Part shown: piece by piece, positions 1-9,522 of the stretch
Layout of the letters: each line of letters starts with the position of its first letter
Numbering within the stretch: position 1 is the first letter of the stretch
From: Pluralibacter gergoviae ATCC 33028 = NBRC 105706
GTDB lineage: Bacteria > Pseudomonadota > Gammaproteobacteria > Enterobacterales > Enterobacteriaceae
Length of the DNA: 51,090 bases
Reading direction: 5' to 3'
Assembly (NCBI RefSeq): GCF_001598855.1
Contig: NZ_BCZS01000028.1
Coordinates: 1 to 51,090, forward strand
Program-made: the position numbers and the translations under genes
Notes under the pieces: model-generated
Seen by the model: only the letters and a program-made list of their open reading frames with translations
Database searches by the model: none
What the model was told of the DNA's origin: nothing

Positions 1-35
1 CTGACGTGGAAGATTTCGACGTTGGTAACAGAATT

Positions 36-155
36 TGCCTGGCGGCAACAGCGCGGTGGTCCCACCTGACCCCATGCCGAACTCAGAAGTGAAACGCCGT
101 AGCGCCGATGGTAGTGTGGGGTCTCCCCATGTGAGAGTAGGGAACTGCCAGGCAT
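36..155 (+). rRNA. rrf: 5S ribosomal RNA
   Basis: A 120-nt sequence that begins TGCCTGGCGGC and ends CTGCCAGGCAT, so its two ends pair as in all enterobacterial 5S rRNAs. The body is almost identical to E. coli 5S; a small difference is CAACAG where E. coli has CAGTAG near nt 13. The 35 nt before it look like the 23S-5S spacer of an rRNA operon, so the window starts just inside the distal end of an rrn operon. murB follows, as downstream of E. coli rrnB. Confidence 0.97.
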
Positions 156-167
156 CAAATAAACGTG

Positions 168-198
168 AAAGCCTCATGCGAAAGCATGGGGCTTTTTC
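168..198 (+). terminator. rRNA operon Rho-independent terminator
   Basis: An 11-bp GC-rich stem (AAGCCTCATGC / GCATGGGGCTT, with one G-T pair) closes on a GAAA tetraloop and is followed by a T run. It starts 13 nt after the 5S rRNA, as expected for the rrn terminator. Confidence 0.9.
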
Positions 199-290
199 GC
201 GTTTATACATACCGTTTCCACAAACATATCCACAAGCCTTCCCCGCATGAATACGGTAAACTAGCCGGGTTTTTGCATCCGGAAGCCACT

Positions 291-1319
291 ATGAATCTCT
301 CCTTAAAACCCTGGAATACCTTTGGTATCGATCGCCGCGCCGCGCGGATCGTCACCGTTGACACGGCCACGCAGTTAACAGATGCCTGGCAGCAGGCCGC
401 GGCTGACGGTCTGCCGCCGCTGATCCTGGGAGAAGGGAGTAACGTCCTGTTTCTGGAAGATTATGCCGGCGCGGTGCTGATTAACCGCATCAGGGGCATC
501 GAGGTGACAGAGCAGCCGGACGCCTGGCACCTGCACGTCGGCGCGGGCGAAAACTGGCACGGCCTGGTGAAGTTCACCCTTGATAACGGCATGGCGGGGC
601 TGGAAAACCTCGCCCTGATCCCCGGCTGCGCAGGATCTTCACCCATCCAGAACATCGGCGCCTACGGCATTGAGCTTAAGCAGGTTTGCGAATATGTCGA
701 CTGCATCGAGTCGGCTACGGGCGTAAGCAAAAGGCTCTCTGCCGCAGAGTGCCGCTTTGGCTACCGGGACAGCATCTTCAAACACGAATACCAGGACACT
801 TACGCCATTGTCGCCGTCGGTCTGCGGCTGGCTAAGCAGTGGCGGCCGGTGCTGAGCTACGGCGACCTGATCCGGCTCGATCCCGCGACCGTGACGCCGC
901 GCCAGGTCTTTGATGCCGTGTGTCAGATGCGCACCAGCAAACTGCCGGATCCAAAAGTCAGCGGCAACGCGGGCAGCTTCTTTAAAAATCCCGTTGTCGG
1001 CGCCGATGTCGCGCAAAGGCTGCTGGCCGCTTTCCCCAACGCGCCCCACTATCCGCAGGCGAACGGTGACGTTAAGCTCGCCGCCGGCTGGCTCATTGAC
1101 CAGTGCCAGCTGAAAGGGAAAACCATCGGCGGGGCCGCGGTTCACCGCCAGCAGGCGCTGGTGCTGGTCAACGAAAATAACGCCACCAGCGCCGATGTCG
1201 TCAGCCTGGCCCGCTACGTGCGCCAGCAGGTCGGCGCAAAGTTTGCCGTCTGGCTTGAGCCGGAGGTACGCTTTATGGGTAAGATCGGCGAAGTTAACGC
1301 CGTAGAGGTGATTTCATGA
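291..1319 (+). CDS. murB: UDP-N-acetylenolpyruvoylglucosamine reductase MurB
   Basis: Cytoplasmic FAD enzyme that reduces UDP-GlcNAc-enolpyruvate to UDP-MurNAc, the second committed step of peptidoglycan precursor synthesis. The protein is 342 residues, the same length as E. coli MurB. The FAD-binding segment LGEGSNVLF lies at about 47-55. The catalytic serine is Ser229 in [10 protein letters not shown], and Arg159 and a C-terminal glutamate in LEPEVRF match the type I active site. The reading frame is open further upstream, but the chosen ATG aligns with the E. coli start; an upstream start would add residues encoded across the rrn terminator. It overlaps birA by 4 nt (ATGA), so the two are co-transcribed. 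Confidence 0.97.
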   Translation: MNLSLKPWNTFGIDRRAARIVTVDTATQLTDAWQQAAADGLPPLILGEGSNVLFLEDYAGAVLINRIRGIEVTEQPDAWHLHVGAGENWHGLVKFTLDNGMAGLENLALIPGCAGSSPIQNIGAYGIELKQVCEYVDCIESATGVSKRLSAAECRFGYRDSIFKHEYQDTYAIVAVGLRLAKQWRPVLSYGDLIRLDPATVTPRQVFDAVCQMRTSKLPDPKVSGNAGSFFKNPVVGADVAQRLLAAFPNAPHYPQANGDVKLAAGWLIDQCQLKGKTIGGAAVHRQQALVLVNENNATSADVVSLARYVRQQVGAKFAVWLEPEVRFMGKIGEVNAVEVIS

Positions 1320-2278
1320 AGGACAATACCGTTCCGCTGACGCTCATCGCGATCCTCTCAAACGGCGAATTTCACTCCGGCGAACAGCTGGGTGAGACCC
1401 TGGGCATGAGCCGGGCGGCCATCAATAAGCATATCCAGACCCTGCGCGACTGGGGCATTGACGTATTTACCGTCCCCGGCAAAGGTTACAGCCTCCCGGA
1501 GCCCATCCAGCTGCTGGAGGCCGACTTTATCCGCAGCCAGATCGGCGATGATTCCGTTACCGTACTGCCGGTGATCGACTCCACCAACCAGTATCTGCTC
1601 GACAGGATTGCGACGCTGCGCTCCGGAGACGCCTGCATTGCCGAATATCAGCAGGCCGGGCGCGGGCGCCGCGGGCGTAAGTGGTTCTCGCCGTTCGGTG
1701 CCAACCTCTATCTCTCCATGTACTGGCGCCTGGAGCAGGGACCGGCGGCGGCCATTGGCCTGAGCCTGGCGATCGGCATCGTGATGGCGGAAGTATTACA
1801 AAGCCTGGGCGCCGATAACGTGCGGGTAAAGTGGCCTAACGACCTCTATCTTAACGATCGCAAACTTGCCGGCATCCTGGTAGAACTGACGGGTAAAACC
1901 GGTGATGCGGCGCAGATCGTGATCGGCGCCGGGATTAACCTTGCCATGCGGCGCATCGAAGAAGATATCGTCAATCAGGGCTGGATCAACCTGCAGGAAG
2001 CGGGCATCGCGATTGACCGCAACACGCTGGCGGTTCGCCTGATCAAAGCGCTGCGCGTCGCCCTGGCGCAGTTTGAGCAGGAGGGATTGTCCCCCTGGCT
2101 CACGCGCTGGGAAAAGCTCGACAACTTTATTCATCGGCCGGTGAAGCTGATTATCGGGGACAAAGAGATCTTCGGTATTTCGCGCGGTATAGGTCCGCAG
2201 GGCGCGCTGCTGCTTGAGCAGGACGGCGAGATTAAGCCCTGGATGGGCGGCGAGATCTCCCTGCGCAGCGCCGAATAA
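1316..2278 (+). CDS. birA: Biotin-[acetyl-CoA-carboxylase] ligase / biotin operon repressor BirA
   Basis: Bifunctional protein. It makes biotinyl-5'-AMP and transfers biotin to the AccB subunit of acetyl-CoA carboxylase, and as a biotinyl-AMP-bound dimer it represses bio genes. Length is 320 residues (E. coli 321). An N-terminal winged helix-turn-helix occupies about 8-60, with a recognition region around SRAAINKHI. The biotinyl-AMP loop GRGRRG is at 115-120 as in E. coli, and KWPNDL and KLAGIL follow in the catalytic core. A C-terminal SH3-like domain ends the protein. It is translationally coupled to murB. In E. coli the next gene is coaA on the other strand; here the next gene is dppA. Confidence 0.97.
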   Translation: MKDNTVPLTLIAILSNGEFHSGEQLGETLGMSRAAINKHIQTLRDWGIDVFTVPGKGYSLPEPIQLLEADFIRSQIGDDSVTVLPVIDSTNQYLLDRIATLRSGDACIAEYQQAGRGRRGRKWFSPFGANLYLSMYWRLEQGPAAAIGLSLAIGIVMAEVLQSLGADNVRVKWPNDLYLNDRKLAGILVELTGKTGDAAQIVIGAGINLAMRRIEEDIVNQGWINLQEAGIAIDRNTLAVRLIKALRVALAQFEQEGLSPWLTRWEKLDNFIHRPVKLIIGDKEIFGISRGIGPQGALLLEQDGEIKPWMGGEISLRSAE

Positions 2279-2291
2279 AGATCTCCAGATT

Positions 2292-2309
2292 GGGTGCTGC
2301 CCGGCACCC
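2292..2309 (+). terminator. Hairpin after birA, possible weak terminator
   Basis: A 6-bp stem GGGTGC/GCACCC with a 6-nt loop begins 13 nt after the birA stop codon. It has no immediate T tract, so termination would be weak or Rho-dependent. Confidence 0.35.
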
Positions 2310-2861
2310 GGTCTCAGAGCGCGGAAGATAATTTTTAATTAACTAAACAAAATCCCCCTCATCTTGGCTTAACAGTACGAGCTCGCTGTTTTGTGACACA
2401 TTCCATTGTATTTTTTTATATTACAGTGGTACTTATTTTGCGTTGCTTATGGATAAGCCTGGCATTTTCCCCTGTCAGCCTCACTATTCACGATATTTAT
2501 CGGTCATATAATCGCCATCCCGCAAGAATTTTTTATCTTCTTTCGCTGTTGTTAATCACTGGTTATTGCAAGGTATAAGGTCATTTGTGCTGATGTTAAG
2601 CCGATAGCATAAATTTCTCTGCTGAGAACAGGACGATGGAGTTTTTTTAATCTTTGTCTGTCGATTCTCATCACCGATGTAAATCCCCGTTACCTGTATT
2701 GACGTTTTGACATTCTATTGACAGATTGTAGGGCACGAGGGGCATTTCAGGGAGGATCTGCGCTGCAACTCCGCTGTTCTTCTGAAAGGAATCTCCACGC
2801 TTCTCACTGCCTTCGGGCGCAGCCGACCAGACCGGGTAAAACACAAATAAAGGTCCGGCGG

Positions 2862-2882
2862 CAAACACAACAACGACATCAC
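2862..2882 (+). promoter_or_regulatory. Probable GcvB small-RNA target in the dppA leader
   Basis: A C/A-rich run, CAAACACAACAAC, followed by GACATCAC, lies 16 nt upstream of the dppA start codon and just before the GGAG ribosome-binding site. The first 13 nt are exactly complementary to the G/U-rich R1 segment of enterobacterial GcvB as I remember it, and the second part continues the pairing after a short skip. GcvB repression of dppA is established in Salmonella and E. coli. The RNA itself is not in this window. Confidence 0.7.
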
Positions 2883-2897
2883 ATTTGGAGCAGAATA

Positions 2898-4505
2898 ATG
2901 AGTATTTCCTTGAAAAAGTCAGGGATGCTGAAGCTTGGTCTTAGCCTGGTGGCGATGACCGTGGCAGCTAGCGTGCAGGCAAAAACCCTGGTTTACTGTT
3001 CTGAAGGCTCGCCGGAAGGCTTTAACCCACAGCTCTTCACCTCTGGTACCACCTACGACGCCAGCTCCGTGCCTATCTATAACCGCCTGGTCGAGTTCAA
3101 AACCGGCACCACTGAAATCGTCCCCGGCCTGGCCGAGAAGTGGGACGTCAGCGACGATGGCAAAACCTACACCTTCCACCTGCGTAAAGGCGTGAAGTGG
3201 CAGGACAATAAAGAGTTCAAACCCACCCGTGATTTTAACGCCGACGATGTGGTCTTCTCTTTCGACCGTCAAAAGAATGACAAAAACCCGTACCACAAGG
3301 TTTCCGGCGGCAGCTATGAATACTTTGAAGGCATGGGTCTGCCGGACCTGATCAGCGAAGTGAAAAAGGTGGACGATAATACCGTCCAGTTCGTGCTGAC
3401 CCGTCCGGAGTCGCCGTTCCTCGCCGATCTGGCAATGGACTTCGCCTCCATTCTGTCCAAAGAGTACGCCGATAACATGCTGAAAGCCGGCACGCCGGAA
3501 AAAGTCGACCTCAATCCGATCGGTACCGGTCCGTTCCAGCTGCTGCAGTACCAGAAAGACTCCCGCATCCTGTATAAAGCCTTCCCGGGCTACTGGGGCA
3601 CCAAGCCGAAGATCGATCGCCTGGTATTCTCCATCACGCCGGATGCCTCCGTGCGCTACGCCAAGCTGCAGAAAAATGAGTGCCAGGTGATGCCGTACCC
3701 GAACCCGGCCGATATTGCGCGCATGAAGCAGGACAAAAACATCAACCTGATGGAGCAGGCGGGCCTCAACGTTGGCTACCTCTCCTTCAACACCGAGAAG
3801 AAGCCGCTGGATAACGTTAAAGTTCGCCAGGCGCTGACCTACGCGGTGAACAAAGAAGCCATCATCAAGGCGGTATACCAGGGCGCGGGCGTTGCCGCGA
3901 AAAACCTGATCCCGCCGACCATGTGGGGCTACAACGATGACGTTAAGGATTACACCTACGATCCGGAGAAAGCTAAACAGCTGCTGAAAGAAGCGGGCAT
4001 GGATAAAGGCTTCAGCATCGACCTGTGGGCGATGCCGGTACAGCGTCCGTACAACCCGAACGCCCGCCGCATGGCCGAAATGATCCAGGCCGACTGGGCG
4101 AAAGTGGGCGTCAAAGCCAACATCGTCACCTACGAGTGGGGCGAGTACCTCAAGCGCGCGAAAGCGGGCGAGCACCAGACCGTGATGATGGGCTGGACCG
4201 GCGACAACGGGGATCCGGATAACTTCTTCGCTACCCTGTTCAGCTGCGATGCGGCGAAAGATGGCTCCAACTACTCCCGCTGGTGCTATAAGCCGTTTGA
4301 AGACCTGATCCAGCCGGCGCGCGCCACTGACGATCACAACAAGCGCATTGAACTCTACAAACAGGCTCAGGTAGTGATGCATGACCAGGCTCCGGCGCTG
4401 ATCATCGCCCACTCCACCGTCTATGAGCCGGTGCGTAAAGAGGTCAAAGGCTATGTGGTCGATCCGTTAGGCAAGCACCACTTCGAAAATGTCTCTATCG
4501 AATAA
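2898..4505 (+). CDS. dppA: Periplasmic dipeptide-binding protein DppA
   Basis: Substrate-binding protein (SBP family 5) of the Dpp ABC importer. It captures dipeptides in the periplasm and delivers them to DppBC; in E. coli it also serves haem uptake and peptide chemotaxis via Tap. Length is 535 residues, equal to E. coli. An N-terminal signal peptide ([24 protein letters not shown]) is cut before KTLVYC at about residue 28. The family motif region [20 protein letters not shown] is at about 75-95. The start is fixed by GGAG seven nt upstream and by alignment to E. coli; upstream in-frame codons would place the signal peptide internally. A GcvB-type site lies in the leader, and an intercistronic hairpin separates it from dppB. 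Confidence 0.97.
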   Translation: MSISLKKSGMLKLGLSLVAMTVAASVQAKTLVYCSEGSPEGFNPQLFTSGTTYDASSVPIYNRLVEFKTGTTEIVPGLAEKWDVSDDGKTYTFHLRKGVKWQDNKEFKPTRDFNADDVVFSFDRQKNDKNPYHKVSGGSYEYFEGMGLPDLISEVKKVDDNTVQFVLTRPESPFLADLAMDFASILSKEYADNMLKAGTPEKVDLNPIGTGPFQLLQYQKDSRILYKAFPGYWGTKPKIDRLVFSITPDASVRYAKLQKNECQVMPYPNPADIARMKQDKNINLMEQAGLNVGYLSFNTEKKPLDNVKVRQALTYAVNKEAIIKAVYQGAGVAAKNLIPPTMWGYNDDVKDYTYDPEKAKQLLKEAGMDKGFSIDLWAMPVQRPYNPNARRMAEMIQADWAKVGVKANIVTYEWGEYLKRAKAGEHQTVMMGWTGDNGDPDNFFATLFSCDAAKDGSNYSRWCYKPFEDLIQPARATDDHNKRIELYKQAQVVMHDQAPALIIAHSTVYEPVRKEVKGYVVDPLGKHHFENVSIE

Positions 4506-4525
4506 TTAAAAAAGCACTACGCCAT

Positions 4526-4551
4526 CCCTCTCTTTCGACAGAAAGAGAGGG
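4526..4551 (+). promoter_or_regulatory. dppA-dppB intercistronic hairpin
   Basis: A perfect 11-bp stem CCCTCTCTTTC / GAAAGAGAGGG with a GACA loop lies 20 nt after the dppA stop. No T tract follows, so it more likely protects the dppA 3' end or partly attenuates transcription. This would raise binding protein over permease, as is common in ABC importer operons. Confidence 0.75.
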
Positions 4552-4614
4552 AGTAGCATTTGAGCAATACAGACGGCGGCTCCAGGCCCGTCGTCACTAC
4601 AGAGAATCCGGGAT

Positions 4615-5634
4615 ATGCTGCAGTTCATCCTCCGACGTCTGGGACTGGTTATCCCGACGTTTATCGGTATCACCCTGCTCACCTTCGCATTTGTCCACAT
4701 GATCCCCGGCGATCCGGTGATGATCATGGCCGGCGAACGCGGGATCTCCCCTGAGCGTCATGCACAGCTGCTGGCCGAACTGGGCCTCGATAAGCCGATG
4801 TGGCAGCAGTATTTACACTATATCTGGGGCGTGCTGCACGGCGACTTAGGCATCTCGCTAAAGAGCCGCCTGCCGGTGTGGGACGAGTTCGTGCCGCGCT
4901 TTAAAGCGACGCTGGAGCTCGGCATCTGCGCGATGCTGTTTGCCGTTGCCGTCGGTATTCCGGTTGGCGTGCTGGCCGCCGTAAAGCGCGGTTCTATCTT
5001 CGATCACACCGCCGTAGGCCTGGCCCTGACCGGCTACTCGATGCCCATTTTCTGGTGGGGCATGATGCTCATCATGCTGGTGTCGGTGCAGCTGAACCTG
5101 GCCCCGGTCTCCGGGCGCATCAGCGATTCGGTATTCCTCGACGATACCCTGCCGCTGACCGGCTTTATGCTGATTGATACCGCCATCTGGGGCGAACAGG
5201 GTGAGTTCCTCGACGCGCTGGCGCACATGGTGCTGCCGGCTATCGTACTCGGCACCATTCCGCTGGCGGTGATTGTGCGTATGACCCGCTCGTCGATGCT
5301 GGAAGTTCTCGGCGAGGACTATATCCGCACCGCCCGCGCCAAGGGCCTGACCCGCATGCGCGTCATTATCGTTCACGCCCTGCGCAACGCCATGCTGCCG
5401 GTGGTGACGGTGATCGGCCTGCAGGTCGGCACGCTGCTGGCGGGAGCGATCCTCACCGAGACCATCTTCTCCTGGCCGGGCCTCGGGCGCTGGCTGATTG
5501 ACGCTCTGCAGCGTCGCGACTATCCGGTGGTGCAGGGGGGCGTGCTGCTGATTGCGACGCTGATTATCCTCGTCAACCTGCTGGTCGATCTGCTGTACGG
5601 CGTGGTGAACCCGCGCATCCGACATAAGAAGTAA
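4615..5634 (+). CDS. dppB: Dipeptide ABC transporter permease DppB
   Basis: Inner-membrane permease that forms the translocation pathway with DppC. Length is 339 residues, as in E. coli. It has an N-terminal transmembrane helix (residues about 9-30) and five further hydrophobic segments. The binding-protein-dependent permease (EAA) loop is seen in the segment EDYIRTARAKGL at about 231-242, the contact for the ATPases. It is the second gene of dppABCDF, 109 nt after dppA, and is followed 9 nt later by dppC. Confidence 0.96.
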   Translation: MLQFILRRLGLVIPTFIGITLLTFAFVHMIPGDPVMIMAGERGISPERHAQLLAELGLDKPMWQQYLHYIWGVLHGDLGISLKSRLPVWDEFVPRFKATLELGICAMLFAVAVGIPVGVLAAVKRGSIFDHTAVGLALTGYSMPIFWWGMMLIMLVSVQLNLAPVSGRISDSVFLDDTLPLTGFMLIDTAIWGEQGEFLDALAHMVLPAIVLGTIPLAVIVRMTRSSMLEVLGEDYIRTARAKGLTRMRVIIVHALRNAMLPVVTVIGLQVGTLLAGAILTETIFSWPGLGRWLIDALQRRDYPVVQGGVLLIATLIILVNLLVDLLYGVVNPRIRHKK

Positions 5635-5643
5635 GGGGCCGTC

Positions 5644-6543
5644 ATGTCACAAGTCACTGAACATAAAATTGCTGCACCGGTGCCGATGACCCCGCTTCAG
5701 GAGTTCTGGCACTATTTCAAACGTAATAAAGGCGCGGTAATTGGCCTGGTTTACGTCGTAGTGGTGATGCTTATCGCCATTTTCGCCAACGTTATTGCTC
5801 CGCATAATCCGGCGGAGCAGTTCCGCGACGCGCTGCTGGCACCGCCGGCCTGGCAGGAGGGCGGCACGCTGAGCCACCTGCTCGGCACCGACGACGTTGG
5901 CCGCGACGTGCTGTCGCGCCTGATGTACGGCGCGCGCCTGTCGCTGCTGGTGGGCTGCCTGGTGGTGGTCCTGTCGCTGGTGCTGGGCATTGTGCTCGGC
6001 CTGGTGGCCGGCTATTTCGGCGGTATTGTCGATAACATCATTATGCGCATCGTCGATATCATGCTGGCCCTGCCGAGCCTGCTGCTGGCCCTCGTGCTGG
6101 TGGCGATTTTTGGTCCGTCGATCGGCAACGCCGCGCTGGCGCTCACCTTCGTGGCGCTGCCGCACTACGTGCGCTTAACCCGCGCGGCGGTGCTGGTGGA
6201 GGTTAACCGCGACTACGTTACCGCCTCGCGGGTGGCGGGCGCCGGCGCGATGCGCCAGATGTTCGTCAACATCTTCCCCAACTGCCTGGCGCCGCTGATC
6301 GTCCAGGCGTCGCTCGGCTTCTCTAACGCCATTCTTGATATGGCGGCGCTTGGTTTTCTGGGCATGGGTGCGCAGCCGCCGACGCCGGAGTGGGGCACCA
6401 TGCTCTCCGACGTGCTGCAGTTCGCGCAAAGCGCCTGGTGGGTGGTGACCTTCCCCGGTCTCGCCATCCTTCTGACGGTGCTGGCATTTAACCTGATGGG
6501 TGACGGTCTACGCGACGCGCTCGATCCGAAACTGAAGCAGTAA
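5644..6543 (+). CDS. dppC: Dipeptide ABC transporter permease DppC
   Basis: Partner permease of DppB. It has 299 residues (E. coli 300), a cytoplasmic N-terminus containing the OppC-type N-terminal segment (about 15-70), a first membrane helix near residue 35, and five more in the C-terminal BPD-transport domain. The EAA-type loop is visible around [20 protein letters not shown]. It lies 9 nt after dppB and 10 nt before dppD in one operon. Confidence 0.96.
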   Translation: MSQVTEHKIAAPVPMTPLQEFWHYFKRNKGAVIGLVYVVVVMLIAIFANVIAPHNPAEQFRDALLAPPAWQEGGTLSHLLGTDDVGRDVLSRLMYGARLSLLVGCLVVVLSLVLGIVLGLVAGYFGGIVDNIIMRIVDIMLALPSLLLALVLVAIFGPSIGNAALALTFVALPHYVRLTRAAVLVEVNRDYVTASRVAGAGAMRQMFVNIFPNCLAPLIVQASLGFSNAILDMAALGFLGMGAQPPTPEWGTMLSDVLQFAQSAWWVVTFPGLAILLTVLAFNLMGDGLRDALDPKLKQ

Positions 6544-6553
6544 GAGGCAGCCG

Positions 6554-7537
6554 ATGGCGTTATTAAATGTAGATAAATTATCGGTGCACTTCGGTGATGA
6601 AGGTACGCCGTTCCGCGCCGTGGACCGCATCAGCTACAGCGTGAATCAGGGGGAAGTGGTCGGCATCGTCGGCGAATCCGGCTCCGGAAAATCCGTCAGC
6701 TCGCTGGCGATCATGGGCCTGATTGACTACCCAGGCCGGGTGTCGGCGGAAAAGCTGTCGTTTAACGACCGCGACCTGCAGCGCATCTCCGAAAAAGAGC
6801 GCCGCCAGCTGGTGGGCGCGGAAGTGGCGATGATCTTCCAGGACCCGATGACCAGCCTCAATCCCTGCTATACCGTCGGCTACCAGATTATGGAAGCCAT
6901 CAAGGTACACCAGGGCGGCAACCGCAAAACCCGCCGCCAGCGGGCCATTGACCTGCTCAACCAGGTCGGCATTCCCGATCCGGGCTCGCGGCTCGATGTC
7001 TATCCGCACCAGCTCTCCGGCGGCATGAGCCAGCGCGTAATGATTGCGATGGCCATCGCCTGCCGTCCCAAGCTGCTGATTGCCGACGAACCGACGACCG
7101 CGCTGGACGTCACCATTCAGGCGCAGATCATCGAACTGCTGCTCGAACTGCAGCAGCAGGAGAACATGGCCCTGGTGCTGATCACCCACGACCTGGCGCT
7201 GGTGGCCGAAGCGGCGCACAAAATTATCGTTATGTATGCCGGTCAGGTGGTCGAAACCGGCGCGGCGGCGGAGATTTTCCGCGCTCCGCGCCATCCCTAC
7301 ACCCAGGCGCTGCTGCGGGCGCTGCCGGAGTTTGCGCAGGATAAGGCCCGCCTGGCCTCGCTGCCGGGCGTGGTGCCGGGCAAATACGACCGGCCCGGCG
7401 GCTGCCTGCTCAACCCGCGCTGCCCCTACGCGACGGATAAGTGCCGTAGCGAGGAGCCCGGGCTGGCCCTGCTCGCCGGCGGCCGCCAGTCCAAATGCCA
7501 CTTTCCCCTTGATGATGCCGGGAGGCCCACACGATGA
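6554..7537 (+). CDS. dppD: Dipeptide ABC transporter ATP-binding protein DppD
   Basis: One of two cytoplasmic ATPases that power the Dpp importer. Length is 327 residues as in E. coli. The Walker A motif GESGSGKS is at 40-47, the ABC signature is LSGGMSQR, Walker B is [12 protein letters not shown], and the switch histidine is in LITHDLALV. The C-terminal oligopeptide/dipeptide extension carries a Cys-containing RCPYA...KC segment that in relatives holds an Fe-S cluster. The stop overlaps the dppF start by 4 nt (ATGA). Confidence 0.96.
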   Translation: MALLNVDKLSVHFGDEGTPFRAVDRISYSVNQGEVVGIVGESGSGKSVSSLAIMGLIDYPGRVSAEKLSFNDRDLQRISEKERRQLVGAEVAMIFQDPMTSLNPCYTVGYQIMEAIKVHQGGNRKTRRQRAIDLLNQVGIPDPGSRLDVYPHQLSGGMSQRVMIAMAIACRPKLLIADEPTTALDVTIQAQIIELLLELQQQENMALVLITHDLALVAEAAHKIIVMYAGQVVETGAAAEIFRAPRHPYTQALLRALPEFAQDKARLASLPGVVPGKYDRPGGCLLNPRCPYATDKCRSEEPGLALLAGGRQSKCHFPLDDAGRPTR

Positions 7538-8550
7538 GCACGCAAGAGGCCACCCTGCAGCAGCCGCTGCTGCTGAAGGCCATCGATCTGAAAAAACACT
7601 ATCCGGTGAAGAAGGGGCTGTTTGCGCCCGAAAGGCTGGTTAAAGCGCTGGACGGCGTCTCCTTCACGCTGGAGCGCGGGAAAACCCTGGCGGTGGTCGG
7701 CGAGTCCGGCTGCGGCAAGTCCACGCTGGGCCGCCTGCTGACGATGATCGAAACGCCCACCGGCGGCGAGCTTTATTATCAGGGCCAGGATCTGCTCAAG
7801 CCGGATCCGGCGGCGCAGAAGCTGCGCCGCCAGAAGATCCAGATCGTGTTTCAGAATCCCTACGGATCGCTGAACCCCCGCAAAAAGGTGGGGCAGATCC
7901 TCGAAGAGCCGCTGCTGATCAACACCGCGCTGAGCAAGGCGCAGCGCCGGGAAAAGGCGCTGGAGATGATGGCGAAAGTGGGGCTCAAGACCGAGCACTA
8001 CGACCGCTATCCGCACATGTTTTCCGGCGGCCAGCGGCAGCGTATTGCCATCGCCCGCGGGCTGATGCTCGATCCCGACGTGGTGATTGCCGACGAGCCG
8101 GTATCGGCGCTGGATGTTTCGGTACGGGCGCAGGTGCTGAACCTGATGATGGATCTGCAGCAGGAGATGGGGCTTTCCTACGTGTTTATATCGCACGACC
8201 TGTCGGTGGTGGAGCACATTGCCGACGAGGTGATGGTGATGTATCTCGGCCGCTGCGTGGAGAAAGGCACTAAGGATCAGATCTTCAACAACCCGCGCCA
8301 TCCGTATACCCAGGCGCTGCTGTCGGCCACGCCGCGCCTCAATCCGGACGACAGGCGCGAACGCATTAAGCTCACCGGAGAGTTGCCGAGCCCGCTCAAT
8401 CCGCCGCCGGGCTGCGCCTTCAGCGCCCGCTGCCGCCGCCGCTTCGGCCCCTGCACCCAGCTGCAGCCGCAGCTGAAAGAGTACGGCGGGCAGCTGGTGG
8501 CCTGCTTTGCTGTGGATAAGGATGAGAGCGGCGAACCGCCGTCTGCCTGA
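7534..8550 (+). CDS. dppF: Dipeptide ABC transporter ATP-binding protein DppF
   Basis: Second ATPase of the Dpp importer and a heterodimer partner of DppD. It is 338 residues (E. coli 334). Visible motifs are Walker A GESGCGKS, signature FSGGQRQR, Walker [13 protein letters not shown] and switch FISHDLSVV. The C-terminal segment GCAFSARC...C resembles the Cys-rich tail of the family. It is the last gene of the operon, and a strong terminator starts 10 nt after its stop codon. Confidence 0.96.
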   Translation: MSTQEATLQQPLLLKAIDLKKHYPVKKGLFAPERLVKALDGVSFTLERGKTLAVVGESGCGKSTLGRLLTMIETPTGGELYYQGQDLLKPDPAAQKLRRQKIQIVFQNPYGSLNPRKKVGQILEEPLLINTALSKAQRREKALEMMAKVGLKTEHYDRYPHMFSGGQRQRIAIARGLMLDPDVVIADEPVSALDVSVRAQVLNLMMDLQQEMGLSYVFISHDLSVVEHIADEVMVMYLGRCVEKGTKDQIFNNPRHPYTQALLSATPRLNPDDRRERIKLTGELPSPLNPPPGCAFSARCRRRFGPCTQLQPQLKEYGGQLVACFAVDKDESGEPPSA

Positions 8551-8560
8551 TCGGCATCGA

Positions 8561-8587
8561 AACCGGAGCGCAATGCTCCGGTTTTTT
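8561..8587 (+). terminator. dpp operon Rho-independent terminator
   Basis: A 9-bp stem AACCGGAGC / GCTCCGGTT with a 5-nt loop is followed directly by a T run. It lies 10 nt downstream of dppF. Confidence 0.92.
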
Positions 8588-9000
8588 CAGATACGCCGGT
8601 AAACATTTTATTGGGCCTGACCGTGTTCGCGTTTGCCATTCTTATACGATAAATATAATAGAGAATATATTACTGACTTACCCCCACATTTATTTATATT
8701 ATGAGCCATCGTTTTAACACCTATAAAATGTGATGATATTCTTTTTTTATAGGATGAAATTCTGTTTCAATGTCGGGTATGAAAAATTTCTTTAAGTCAA
8801 CGAGATAGCGGGACACACTCAACGCATCCTGTGGTTGTGCGTAACATGATTTCATACTGGCTTTAATAATCACGTAAGCAATTAATATTCTCACAAGGCG
8901 TTTATACCCAACGCCTGAAAATACACTATGCTGTACGTGAGAGATGTTTTATAACAATAATCTACTAGTGCATTTAATCTTTTTGAATCATGGGGTTAAC
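8588..9000. other. Gene-free region upstream of the first cellulose operon
   Basis: About 410 nt of AT-rich sequence. No ldr toxin or yhjV-like gene, which lie here in E. coli, is found. A small hairpin GGCGTT/AACGCC occupies 8897-8915. The bcsO promoter is expected in the last 100-200 nt, but no -35/-10 pair is convincing enough to list. Confidence 0.5.
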
Positions 9001-9522
9001 ATGAACCATTATGATGATTTGCAGCGGTTTAAGGACAAAACCCGCACGCAAAAGCTGGCGTTTAAGGACCTCTCCGGGCAATCATCCGTCGCCGAGCGCG
9101 GCGACTGGGCGATAATTAATCAGCTCTCTCCCGGCGCGGGCGATGAAAAAAAAACGCTTGGCACCGGGGGCTCGATCTCCCACATCATTCCCCAGCCGGT
9201 TTCCAGCACCGCCTTTGATTTTCACTCTATCCCTGCGGTAGAGCCGCAGCCGGCCCCGCAGCAGCGGGCCGCGCCTCTTGTCGCAGCAACGCCGGTTCCC
9301 CCCGCCGTAGCGCCAGCTTCTGAGCCCGTAGCGTCGCCCGTTGTCGCGCCGCCACCGCCGGACGTTCAGCCCGTTCGCGCCCCTCGCCCGGCGGCGACCG
9401 GTGCCGTGAACTATGCCCGACTTTTTGCCGCCAAAAACGCGCCCGCTGCGGATAAAACGGAGAATCAGGCAAAAGATCTGCCTCTGAAATCACTGCTGGA
9501 AAGGATCGCTTCATGCCGCTAA
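9001..9522 (+). CDS. bcsO: Proline-rich cellulose biosynthesis protein BcsO
   Basis: A 173-residue protein with a conserved-looking N-terminus (MNHYDDLQRFKDKTRTQKLAF), then a long low-complexity Pro/Ala/Val region at roughly 75-150, and a short C-terminal segment ending in LKSLLERI. It opens an operon with bcsQ, A, B, C, D and Z, the position and composition of enterobacterial BcsO. The role is not firmly known to me. Proline-rich partners organise BcsD in other cellulose producers, so a scaffold role for BcsD is a reasonable inference. The ATG at 9001 is chosen over an in-frame codon 57 nt upstream because GGGG lies 7 nt before it and the E. coli-like composition starts here. It overlaps bcsQ by 10 nt. 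Confidence 0.8.
   Translation: MNHYDDLQRFKDKTRTQKLAFKDLSGQSSVAERGDWAIINQLSPGAGDEKKTLGTGGSISHIIPQPVSSTAFDFHSIPAVEPQPAPQQRAAPLVAATPVPPAVAPASEPVASPVVAPPPPDVQPVRAPRPAATGAVNYARLFAAKNAPAADKTENQAKDLPLKSLLERIASCR

Larger units (their letters stand above)
2279..2897. other. Gene-free, AT-rich region and long dppA leader
   Basis: About 620 nt between birA and dppA. The first half is strikingly AT-rich compared with the flanking genes and holds no convincing gene. The second half should contain the dppA promoter and its long untranslated leader. Several TTGAC-like hexamers occur at 2699-2723, but I cannot choose one with a good -10. The proline tRNA gene (proK) that precedes dppA in E. coli is absent. 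The region therefore marks a synteny break. Confidence 0.6.

Noticed and set aside
165-290. An N-terminal extension of murB
   Set aside because: It would be encoded across the rRNA terminator; the ATG at 291 matches the E. coli start and length.
2393-2578. A 61-codon hydrophobic reading frame starting at GTG between birA and dppA
   Set aside because: No ribosome-binding site, AT-driven composition and no recognisable family; treated as chance.
2919-4412. A 497-codon reading frame antisense to dppA
   Set aside because: Shadow frame caused by high GC at third codon positions of dppA; low-complexity His/Arg/Val composition and no family resemblance.
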